Source: Clostridia bacterium (GTDB lineage: Bacteria; Bacillota; Clostridia; Oscillospirales; Acutalibacteraceae). From it: a DNA stretch of 9,939 nucleotides. This document shows positions 1 through 5,133 of this stretch, one piece after another. A program made the translations under genes and the position numbers. Location of the stretch: positions 1 through 9,939 of the forward strand of contig JAGBSR010000132.1 in the NCBI GenBank assembly GCA_017631745.1, written 5' to 3'. Numbering within the stretch: the stretch's first letter is position 1; each line of letters starts with the position of its first letter. Below the pieces are notes generated by a model that had not been told where the DNA came from, did not search any database, and worked only from the letters and a program-made list of their open reading frames with translations.

Positions 1-2
1 AG

Positions 3-272
3 GAAGAGCAGGAACGGTGCAACGCTGTTGAGGTTGGTGACGAAAGCACAACAATCGGCGGTATCTGAGGTAAGGTTGTAATCGTAAAAGAACAGCACCT
101 TATCATTGAAACAGGCGCTGACAGAAACAGAATGCAGATCACTCGTTGGGCTGTTCAGCAGAATGTTACAGCTACTGAAAGAGTTAAGTCTGAAAGAGAA
201 GCTGCAAAGGCTGCTGCTGAAAAAGCAAAGGCTGAAAAGAAGGCTGCTAAAGGCAAAAAAGACGCTGAATAA
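3..272 (+). pseudogene. yajC: 3' part of YajC (Sec translocase accessory subunit), interrupted by an in-frame TGA
   Basis: YajC is a small single-pass membrane protein of the SecDF-YajC complex, which assists Sec-dependent export. The gene runs in from the left edge, so its start and membrane helix are not visible. The frame starting at base 3 reads VEVGDESTTIGGI, then TGA at 66-68, then GKVVIVKEQHLIIETGADRNRM and on to TAA at 270-272. This is the soluble YajC core: VGDE, TIGGI, GKVV and IETG.DR are family hallmarks. The tail from about base 174 is a long Ala/Lys/Glu-rich extension typical of clostridial YajC. The TGA sits where the family has a variable residue (for example I, V, Y or C) between GGI and GKV. 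The only in-frame ATG after it is at 132, too late for a functional protein. Two nearby residues also look off: Cys before NAVEVGDE, and Ser where a hydrophobic residue is usual. Either the gene carries a nonsense mutation or the left edge has sequence errors. Family identity is firm; broken status is uncertain. Confidence 0.78.
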
Positions 273-291
273 TCAGTAATAACAAGACAAG

Positions 292-335
292 GTCTCTCAT
301 ATTCATTTAACAGATGAATTATGGGAGGCTTTTTT
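292..335 (+). terminator. Intrinsic terminator after yajC
   Basis: The left arm 292-306 (GTCTCTCAT then ATTCAT) pairs with the right arm 314-329 (ATGAAT, one bulged T, ATGGGAGGC) over 15 base pairs including two G-U pairs. The loop is 7 nt and six T follow at 330-335. It lies 19 bp after the yajC stop. The same right arm carries the Shine-Dalgarno sequence of the next gene, so this may attenuate or modulate read-through into that gene rather than end the transcript completely. Confidence 0.72.
323..328 (+). promoter_or_regulatory. Ribosome binding site GGGAGG inside the terminator stem
   Basis: GGGAGG lies 10 nt before the ATG at 339 and is the only good Shine-Dalgarno sequence for the membrane protein that follows. 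It decides the start: an in-frame ATG at 321 lies inside the hairpin and has no ribosome binding site of its own. When the hairpin forms, this site is base-paired, so a read-through transcript would carry a masked ribosome binding site. Confidence 0.65.
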
Positions 336-338
336 ATT

Positions 339-749
339 ATGGAAAATTTAAAGCCAAAATTAAAGAAAAAGCGAAGCGAAAACGATAAACTGAATACATT
401 TATCAGAATATTGATTGTGGGCTCGCTCATTTACATGGTTGTTTTTCTGTTTGTTTCTTTAATATCTTTAATTGCAGATGTTCCGAGGAAATTTGATTTA
501 CCTATAAGTCTGTTGACCTTTGCGCTCAGCAGTTTTCTGACAGGCTTTTATGCAGGATTGAAAAATCGTCATATGGGTCTTGTTACGGGGATGATTTGTG
601 CCTTGCCGCTGAATATAACTGTTATTATTGCATCGTTGATTTCGGCAGAGTTTAAGGCAGATTTTATGACGATTATAACTGCCGCAGTGTTAGCTGCAGC
701 ATCAGCTGCAGGCGGAATTACGGCAGTAAATATCAGACGCAGGAGATAG
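339..749 (+). CDS. TIGR04086-type four-helix membrane protein
   Basis: This is a 136-residue integral membrane protein of unknown function. A basic N-terminus (KPKLKKKR, residues 5-12) is followed by four hydrophobic stretches at about 21-46, 54-74, 80-101 and 108-131, and a basic C-terminal end (NIRRRR). The positive ends suggest both termini face the cytoplasm. Length, four-helix layout, the FLTGFYAGLKNRHMGLVTG centre and position right after yajC match the family named TIGR04086, which commonly follows yajC in Clostridia. No catalytic motif is visible. The start is ATG 339, because GGGAGG lies 10 nt upstream; a longer reading from 321 would add MGGFFI, encoded by the terminator hairpin. 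The stop is 4 nt before the next start, so the two are probably co-transcribed. The family call is from recognition and gene order; the function is not known. Confidence 0.72.
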   Translation: MENLKPKLKKKRSENDKLNTFIRILIVGSLIYMVVFLFVSLISLIADVPRKFDLPISLLTFALSSFLTGFYAGLKNRHMGLVTGMICALPLNITVIIASLISAEFKADFMTIITAAVLAAASAAGGITAVNIRRRR

Positions 750-753
750 TATA

Positions 754-1371
754 TTGAAAGTTAGTGCAGTGATAAGCAGACCCGATATCAGAATTGACAG
801 TACAAACAAATCGGCAATAGTATCAGGTGCGGTTATTTCAGCCGGTATAATTCTCGGTGCCGCTTTATATGTATTTGCAAAAGACAGCTTAACAGGCGAT
901 TTGTTTGATTATTTTATAAGCTTTTCGGTTGATTTTTCAAATAAAAATAAGCCCGAAATAATTTCAGGGCTTATTATGCAAAATATTATATATTTTGTTT
1001 TGATGCTAATTTTCGGCACAAGTGTTATAGGTTCTCCTGCCGTGTATTTTCTGAGTTTACTGAAAACCTCAGGACTCGGTTTATTGATAGCTTATATATA
1101 TGATTGCTATGCTCTGAAAGGCATAGAATATTGCCTTCTCGTTATGTTTCCAGGTAAGTTCCTGCTAATTTTCGCAATGGTACTTCTCACTCAGAACTGC
1201 AGTCACATGTCGACGGGTATCTATCAGTGTATTAAAAATACCGAAAGCAGGGGAGCGGACATAAGAAAATTTTCTGCCCGCTCGGTTCTGATACTGATAA
1301 TACTTTTAATTTCAAGTCTTGTTGACTTTGTTGCTTTAATCAGTTTTTCTTCGCTGTTTGATTTCAGCTGA
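754..1371 (+). CDS. spoIIM: SpoIIM/DUF95-type membrane protein
   Basis: A 205-residue membrane protein with five hydrophobic segments (about 21-42, 74-101, 106-120, 127-146, 176-198). Its core aligns by eye with Bacillus SpoIIM: FGTSVIGSPAVYF, then LKTSGLGLLIAYI, then LKGIEYCLLVMFPGKFLLI, against SVIGLPLIF, LKGVVIGFTVGFL and the following LP-containing helix. In spore formers SpoIIM is part of the SpoIID-SpoIIM-SpoIIP machine that remodels septal peptidoglycan during engulfment, with SpoIIM as the membrane scaffold. The start is TTG 754, with AGGAGA at 741-746 overlapping the last codons of the upstream gene (7-nt spacing); translational coupling is likely. In B. subtilis spoIIM lies near xerD (ripX), and here a Xer gene also adjoins, though convergently. 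It could instead be a DUF95 paralogue without a sporulation role. The stop TGA directly abuts the recombinase stop. Confidence 0.7.
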   Translation: MKVSAVISRPDIRIDSTNKSAIVSGAVISAGIILGAALYVFAKDSLTGDLFDYFISFSVDFSNKNKPEIISGLIMQNIIYFVLMLIFGTSVIGSPAVYFLSLLKTSGLGLLIAYIYDCYALKGIEYCLLVMFPGKFLLIFAMVLLTQNCSHMSTGIYQCIKNTESRGADIRKFSARSVLILIILLISSLVDFVALISFSSLFDFS

Positions 1372-2361
1372 TCAGTCTTTCTTTGTCTGATTGCTCAATG
1401 GGTTTTTCTTTGCAGCGTCGCGAAGCTGTTTGTTTTCGAGATGTGTATAGATTTCCGTTGTAGAAAGCTGTTCGTGACCGAGCATATCTTTTAAGATAAG
1501 AACATCAACTTCGCCGTGCTGATACATAAGAGTTGCCGCTGTATGTCTGAGCTTATGTACTGAATAATGCTGGCCGCTAAGGCCTATTTCCTCAAGATAA
1601 TGATAAACCATTAGCTGAACCGCTTGTCTGCCTATACGCTTATTGAGTCTGCTGATAAACAGAGCTTTTCTATCTTCGCCTTTAAGTGAGCCTGTGGGCC
1701 GAACGGTAAGATAATCCTTGAGTGCTTTTATGCAGGCTTCGTTGAGATATACAATGCGTTGCTTGCTGCCTTTACCTGTAACAATAAGAGTTTCATTTTC
1801 AAAATTAACATCATTTACATTCAGACCACAAAGCTCGGCAAGACGAAGTCCGCAATTTAGAAAAAGGGTCAGGATGCAATAGTCACGCTCTTTATTTTCG
1901 CCCTTTACGCTGTTTAACATAGCAATACTTTGCTCGAGAGTGAGGTATTTGGGTAGTGCCTTTTTAGGTGGAGCAACCTGCAATTGTGCGGCAGGGTTAT
2001 GATCGATATAGTTCATTTTTTCTGAAACATACTTGAAAAATCCGCGAATTGAGGAGGCTTTGCGAGCTCTTGTTTTTGTTGAGTTTGCGCGGTCTGAACT
2101 GCAAAATATTAAGAAATTGTTAATGTCTTTCAAGGTGATTTCAGAAAGATATTCAGTGTCAATATGAGACAGGTCGTAATTTTTTCTGTCCTGACCGGGG
2201 GAGAGGGCAGTATCGTAATTTTCAAGATAACAGAAAAACAAATATAAATCAGTTATGTATTGTTCAACAGTTGCCTTTGAGCGCGCCTTTACAATAAGCA
2301 GCTCACTGATATATTCATCAACCGTTGGCGGTAAAAGCTTTCTGTCGATTGAATCTGCCAT
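1372..2361 (-). CDS. xerC: Xer-type tyrosine recombinase (XerC/XerD family)
   Basis: A 329-residue site-specific recombinase with the standard two-domain layout: an N-terminal SAM-like DNA-binding domain (about 13-118) and a C-terminal catalytic domain (about 135-320). All six catalytic residues can be placed: R173 (GLRLAEL), K197 (TGKGSKQR), H269 and R272 (HKLRHTAA), H296 (LGHEQLSTTE) and the nucleophile Y305 (IYTHL). The sequence resembles the conserved chromosomal Xer protein of Clostridia (KYLTLEQS, ERDYCILTLFLNCGLR, HKLRHTAATLMYQHG), which normally resolves chromosome dimers at dif. XerC versus XerD cannot be settled by eye. It is slightly longer than the usual 295-305 residues because of an insertion near 45-70. 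The start is the ATG at 2359-2361, with GGAG upstream at suitable spacing. A strong promoter at 2407-2435 drives it. It adjoins a non-coding region flanked by an 18-bp inverted repeat, so a role in local inversion is possible but unproven. Confidence 0.9.
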   Translation of the reverse strand: MADSIDRKLLPPTVDEYISELLIVKARSKATVEQYITDLYLFFCYLENYDTALSPGQDRKNYDLSHIDTEYLSEITLKDINNFLIFCSSDRANSTKTRARKASSIRGFFKYVSEKMNYIDHNPAAQLQVAPPKKALPKYLTLEQSIAMLNSVKGENKERDYCILTLFLNCGLRLAELCGLNVNDVNFENETLIVTGKGSKQRIVYLNEACIKALKDYLTVRPTGSLKGEDRKALFISRLNKRIGRQAVQLMVYHYLEEIGLSGQHYSVHKLRHTAATLMYQHGEVDVLILKDMLGHEQLSTTEIYTHLENKQLRDAAKKNPLSNQTKKD

Positions 2362-2401
2362 AACATCAACTCCGAATCATAATTATAATTTAATATCACT
2401 G

Positions 2402-2419
2402 TATCTACTATACAAAATT
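2402..2419 (-). repeat. Left arm of an 18-bp perfect inverted repeat
   Basis: Read on the minus strand this is AATTTTGTATAGTAGATA, identical over 18 bases to 3049-3066 on the plus strand. The arms point outward from the 629-bp segment 2420-3048. This arm carries the -10 hexamer TATAGT of the recombinase promoter. Identity stops sharply at both edges. Confidence 0.85.
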
Positions 2420-2435
2420 TCCGTAAAAAAGTCAA
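2407..2435 (-). promoter_or_regulatory. Sigma-A-type promoter of the recombinase gene
   Basis: On the minus strand, TTGACT (2430-2435) is followed after exactly 17 bp by TATAGT (2407-2412), about 46 bp before the ATG. Both hexamers are one mismatch from consensus. The -10 lies inside the left 18-bp inverted repeat, while the -35 lies outside the repeat on its inner side. An inverted 12-bp copy (2446-2457) lies just upstream of the -35. Confidence 0.72.
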
Positions 2436-2445
2436 TAACTAAATT

Positions 2446-2457
2446 ATTTTGTATAGT
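2446..2457 (+). repeat. Third, partial copy of the repeat core (ATTTTGTATAGT)
   Basis: Twelve bases identical to the core of the 18-bp repeat, in the same orientation as the right arm and inverted relative to the left arm, 27 bp from the latter. Over the full 18 positions 14 match. With 2407-2418 it forms a 12-bp dyad that encloses the -35 of the recombinase promoter, an arrangement suited to an operator or to paired recombinase-binding sites. Confidence 0.7.
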
Positions 2458-2656
2458 TCATTCTTTGTTATATATTCTGTATTTATATAAGGTAGACCAT
2501 CGGGGGATAGATATTCTTAGTTCAATGGATAGCTAGTTCTTATTATACACTTATTTTGCCGTGCGAAATTATTTGTTAGCTCGGTCAATGCGGTGTTTCA
2601 TCCATATTATTGGATTTTGTGCTTATCTGGTTTAATTTGCTGTTTTATATTAAATT

Positions 2657-2727
2657 TGCCGTTTGATAGATTTTTTATAAATGATGTACGGGTCATTTCA
2701 AGAATTTCTATTAAACGGCATTTTTTT
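2657..2727 (+). terminator. Nested hairpin with T-tract (terminator or 3' end of a small RNA)
   Basis: TGCCGTTTGATAGA (2657-2670) pairs with TCTATTAAACGGCA (2707-2720): 14 pairs, one of them G-U. It encloses a second hairpin, AAATGA (2679-2684) with TCATTT (2693-2698) around an 8-nt loop. Seven T follow at 2721-2727. The polarity implies a rightward RNA ending near 2727, but no gene or convincing promoter lies upstream on that strand. It could end an unrecognised small RNA, or block transcription before it reaches the ABC-F gene. Confidence 0.5.
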
Positions 2728-2874
2728 AATTTTTGCAAAATGATACATACATCGTTTTAAAAAATTCTGTTAAATTGAAAAAATTAGTTTTGGTGTGAAT
2801 ATAGGATCGATTTGCAAAAAAATCTAAAAATATACTGGATGAAAAATATTTACTCAGATAATAAATTCAAACAG

Positions 2875-2907
2875 TTGAAATCATAACTTAAATCATTAAA
2901 ATATAAT
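2875..2907 (+). promoter_or_regulatory. Possible upstream promoter of the ABC-F leader
   Basis: TTGAAA (2875-2880) is followed after 16 bp by TAAAAT (2897-2902), overlapping a perfect TATAAT at 2902-2907. In DNA this AT-rich such matches arise by chance, so this is tentative. It would place the transcript start just before a weak hairpin (AAATGTATT at 2908-2916 with AATACATTT at 2929-2937) and upstream of the mini-ORF at 2959. Confidence 0.35.
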
Positions 2908-2958
2908 AAATGTATTAACTGATTATTCAATACATTTTAATTAAACAAGGATAATCAG

Positions 2959-2988
2959 ATGATTTATATGCAGGCCTTGATTTGTTGA
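2959..2988 (+). CDS. Possible 9-residue leader peptide upstream of ABC-F
   Basis: ATG at 2959 opens a nine-codon frame (MIYMQALIC) ending with TGA at 2986-2988. AAGGA at 2947-2951 lies 7 nt before the ATG, the same site and spacing used by the downstream ABC-F gene. A terminator-like hairpin follows about 40 nt later. A short translated leader followed by a terminator is the arrangement used for ribosome-mediated attenuation of some ABC-F resistance genes. The ORF is too short to support by coding statistics, and an SD-ATG pair can occur by chance. Confidence 0.3.
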   Translation: MIYMQALIC

Positions 2989-3033
2989 AAAGCTGTCTAT
3001 ATAAGATAAATTCCATAACAAGTCCTCGCCTTA

Positions 3034-3061
3034 ACTAGGCAAAATATTAATTTTGTATAGT
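3034..3061 (+). other. dif-like 11-6-11 imperfect palindrome
   Basis: An 11-bp arm ACTAGGCAAAA (3034-3044), a 6-bp centre (3045-3050) and an 11-bp arm TTTTGTATAGT (3051-3061). The arms are inverted copies matching at 9 of 11 positions, the geometry of XerC/XerD sites. By eye it matches the remembered B. subtilis dif site at about 18 of 28 positions, including the outer ACT and the TTxTGTA of the right arm. It overlaps the right inverted-repeat arm and lies 673 bp from the Xer-type gene. AT-rich composition inflates such matches, so true dif activity is doubtful. Confidence 0.3.
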
Positions 3062-3066
3062 AGATA
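3049..3066 (+). repeat. Right arm of the 18-bp perfect inverted repeat
   Basis: AATTTTGTATAGTAGATA, the inverted partner of 2402-2419. It contains TATAGT at 3056-3061, oriented toward the ABC-F gene about 100 bp downstream. The present inner flank lacks a well-spaced -35: the best match is TTAACT, 19 bp upstream. The rightward promoter as it stands would therefore be weak. Confidence 0.85.
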
Positions 3067-3104
3067 ATATAATTGTCAGTCAAGGTGTTTTTTACTCGCC
3101 TGTG

Positions 3105-3133
3105 TTGTAAAATGAAAAAAATTATGATAAAAT
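3105..3133 (+). promoter_or_regulatory. Possible proximal promoter of the ABC-F gene
   Basis: TTGTAA (3105-3110) and TAAAAT (3128-3133) are separated by 17 bp and lie 30 bp before the ABC-F ATG. Each hexamer departs from consensus but the spacing is ideal. If this promoter is used, the mini-ORF and the upstream hairpin would not be in the transcript. Confidence 0.42.
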
Positions 3134-3163
3134 ACATTGAATTATTAAATTAAGGAAAATGTT

Positions 3164-5065
3164 ATGCAGATTATTATTCAAAACGGCATTGTAGATTTAT
3201 CAGGTGAGCCGGTATTAAAAAAAGTTAATATTGAAATCAACACCGAAAGTAAAATCGGTATTGTCGGCAGAAACGGTTGCGGTAAAACAACCTTACTCAG
3301 ACTGATTGCAGGTGAACTTCAGATTTCAAAAGATAGCCCTGAAGCAAACAGCAATTTTATGGTTTCGGGTAAGCCGGTTATCGGCACTCTCAGTCAGATG
3401 ACATTTAAAGACAACAGTGTCTCGTTGGTAAATGAAATAAGAAGCGCTTATCAGCATATCATCGATATGAAGATGCGTCTTGATGAGCTCCAGCTTTTAA
3501 TGAGCAAGGAAGAAAATCCCGATGCAATCAATGAGTACACTACCCTGCTGGATATTTTTACGAACGAAGGCGGATTCTATTTTGAAAAGGAATATGAAGC
3601 TGCTATCAAGCGATTCGGCTTCAGCGAGGAAGAAAAATTCAAGCCAATTTCCGATTTTTCAGGCGGTCAGCGAACTAAGATTGCATTTTTGAAGCTTCTT
3701 CTTTCTAAGCCTGATTTATTGCTTCTTGACGAGCCTACAAACCACCTTGATGTGGATGCTGTAGCTTGGCTCGAGGAATATCTTTCAGGTTACAAAAAAG
3801 CTGTTGTAATAGTATCTCACGACCGTATGTTCCTTGATAAAACTGTTAAAACAATATATGAAATTGAGTGCGGTAAGACTTATAAATACAACGGTAATTA
3901 TTCTGAATTTGTAGTGCAGAAGCAAAGTCTTCGTGAGCAGCAGGCAAAGGAATATGAGGCTCAGCAAAAAGAAATTGCACGCCTTAATGAGCTTGGTGAG
4001 CGATTCAGATATAAGGCAAACAAGGCTGCCATGGCGCAATCCAAGCTTAAACAGCTTGAAAGAATGGATTTGATTGAGCCTCCAGAAACCTACGATAACC
4101 GTACCTTTAAGGCGGCGTTTCAACCAACCGTGCGCTCTGTTAATGATGTTTTGTCTGTCAGGGACCTTGCTATCGGCTATGACAGAGTGCTTTCAAAGGT
4201 CAGCTTTGACATTAAACGAGGTGAGCACATTGGTATAATTGGCGGTAACGGTCTTGGTAAATCAACTTTGCTGAAAACTCTGGTCGGTGCTGTCCCCTGC
4301 CTCAGTGGTGATTTTATAATCGGCGGCAGTGTTAAAATCGGATATTTTGATCAGCAGATGGCTCAATATTCGAGCACGGATACTGTGCTTGATGATTTCA
4401 GAAATGAATTCCCCTCTTATAATGATTTTCAGGCAAGAAGCGCCCTCGGAGCATTTCTTTTCAGCGGTGAAGATGTATTTAAAACTGTTGATATGCTTTC
4501 AGGAGGCGAGCGCGTAAGACTTGCACTTTGTAAAATTTTCGGCAAGAAACCTAATTTTCTCATACTCGACGAGCCTACCAACCATATGGATATTCTCAGC
4601 AAAGAAGCTCTTGAAGATTTACTTGTAGACTATGAGGGTACTTTGATATTTGTTTCTCATGACAGATATTTTATCAAAAAAGTTGCACAGCAGATTTTAT
4701 CCTTTGAGAACGGCGAAACTAAGTTTTACCGCTTCGGATATGAAGAGTATCTTGAAAATCAGGCGCTCCCCTCTTCTGAAGCGCAGAATGCGGTTAAAAT
4801 CGCTGAAAAAGCTCCTAAAAAGGTCTTTACCACCCCGCTTAAGGAAAAATCACGGCGTGAGAGAGCTCTTAAAAAAGCGGAGGAAAATGTTGCAAGACTT
4901 GAAAAGGAAATGTCGGCAATTGAAAAGGCGCTTGCCGACGAAAATAATCAGAGCGACTATATAAGACTCGGCGAGCTTCAGAATGAGCTTGTCCGTGTTT
5001 CGGCTGAGCTTGAGAGTGCTATGCTTTCCTGGGAAGAGGCTGAGTCACTTCTGCAGGAAATATAG
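3164..5065 (+). CDS. ABC-F family ATPase with C-terminal coiled coil
   Basis: A 633-residue soluble protein of two ABC ATPase domains on one chain and no membrane segment, the mark of the ABC-F translation factors, which bind the ribosomal E site. Domain 1: Walker A GRNGCGKT (35-42), signature SGGQ (166-169), Walker B with E190, switch H219. Domain 2: Walker A from G360 through K366, signature LSGGER (445-450), Walker B with E470, switch H499. The linker at about 240-320 is charged and helical, as in the element that contacts P-site tRNA. A Lys/Glu-rich coiled coil fills about 560-630. Length and coiled coil resemble Bacillus YdiF or Uup more than the shorter Vga/Lsa/Msr resistance proteins, so a housekeeping stall-relief role is more likely than antibiotic protection. 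The start ATG 3164 has AAGGA 7 nt upstream. The gene stands alone, with a long regulatory leader and a strong terminator. Confidence 0.9.
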   Translation: MQIIIQNGIVDLSGEPVLKKVNIEINTESKIGIVGRNGCGKTTLLRLIAGELQISKDSPEANSNFMVSGKPVIGTLSQMTFKDNSVSLVNEIRSAYQHIIDMKMRLDELQLLMSKEENPDAINEYTTLLDIFTNEGGFYFEKEYEAAIKRFGFSEEEKFKPISDFSGGQRTKIAFLKLLLSKPDLLLLDEPTNHLDVDAVAWLEEYLSGYKKAVVIVSHDRMFLDKTVKTIYEIECGKTYKYNGNYSEFVVQKQSLREQQAKEYEAQQKEIARLNELGERFRYKANKAAMAQSKLKQLERMDLIEPPETYDNRTFKAAFQPTVRSVNDVLSVRDLAIGYDRVLSKVSFDIKRGEHIGIIGGNGLGKSTLLKTLVGAVPCLSGDFIIGGSVKIGYFDQQMAQYSSTDTVLDDFRNEFPSYNDFQARSALGAFLFSGEDVFKTVDMLSGGERVRLALCKIFGKKPNFLILDEPTNHMDILSKEALEDLLVDYEGTLIFVSHDRYFIKKVAQQILSFENGETKFYRFGYEEYLENQALPSSEAQNAVKIAEKAPKKVFTTPLKEKSRRERALKKAEENVARLEKEMSAIEKALADENNQSDYIRLGELQNELVRVSAELESAMLSWEEAESLLQEI

Positions 5066-5088
5066 TAATTCTATGTATATAAAAAGAT

Positions 5089-5129
5089 AAAGGCATCCAT
5101 GCGCTGCTTCGGCGTATCGGATGCCTTTT
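5089..5129. terminator. Bidirectional terminator between the ABC-F and opp genes
   Basis: AAAGGCATCC (5089-5098) pairs with GGATGCCTTT (5119-5128), continued by ATGCGC (5099-5104) with GCGTAT (5112-5117) past one bulged C; the loop is 7 nt. T at 5126-5129 follow on the plus strand, and an A-rich stretch before 5092 gives a T-rich tail on the minus strand. It lies 23 bp after the ABC-F stop and 4 bp beyond the substrate-binding gene stop, so it serves both converging transcripts. Confidence 0.85.
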
Positions 5130-5133
5130 AAGT

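Larger units (their letters stand above)
3027..3093 (+). terminator. Terminator-like hairpin (possible attenuator) in the ABC-F leader
   Basis: CGCCTTAACT (3027-3036) pairs with AGTCAAGGTG (3078-3087): nine of ten positions pair, one as G-U, followed by six T at 3088-3093. The 41-nt loop itself holds a hairpin, CAAAAT (3040-3045) with ATTTTG (3050-3055). Two alternatives would disrupt the terminator: GCCT/AGGC (3028-3031 with 3037-3040), which ties up the left arm, and AGGTG (3083-3087) with the downstream CGCCT (3098-3102), which ties up the right arm. Lying between the mini-ORF and the ABC-F start, it may attenuate the gene. The long loop makes it weaker than the other terminators here. Confidence 0.4.
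2362..3163. other. 802-bp AT-rich intergenic region with regulatory structure
   Basis: No protein gene longer than a few codons is convincing here. The open frame reaching from the recombinase antisense strand to 2536 has no ribosome binding site and is a shadow. The region lies between two divergently transcribed genes and is unusually long for this window. It contains the recombinase promoter, an 18-bp inverted repeat near both ends plus a third partial copy, a nested hairpin with T-tract, a possible promoter, mini-ORF and terminator-like hairpin before the ABC-F gene, and a second promoter close to that gene. Bases 2460-2650 show nothing I can name. Confidence 0.7.

Noticed and set aside
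66..68. TGA in yajC read as selenocysteine or a reassigned codon
   Set aside because: YajC is not a selenoprotein, no recoding hairpin is evident after the codon, and TGA ends other genes here.
155..430. Minus-strand open frame over the yajC tail
   Set aside because: It is the reverse reading of the Ala/Lys-rich yajC tail and crosses the terminator; no start signal.
2255..2536. Open frame of 93 codons on the plus strand over the start of the recombinase and into the intergenic DNA
   Set aside because: It overlaps the well-supported recombinase in antisense, has no ribosome binding site, and its translation resembles no family.
2500..2545. tRNA-like stretch TTAGTTCAATGGATAG
   Set aside because: It resembles a tRNA D-arm, but no acceptor stem, anticodon arm or T-arm can be folded around it, so it is probably chance.
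2402..3066. Insertion sequence or transposon remnant bounded by the 18-bp inverted repeat
   Set aside because: No transposase fragment lies between the arms, and no target-site duplication is seen outside them.
3785..4123. Open frames inside the ABC-F gene, antisense here and in alternative plus frames at 4329-4517 and 4650-4964
   Set aside because: They are shadows of the ABC-F coding frame, which has every expected ATPase motif throughout.
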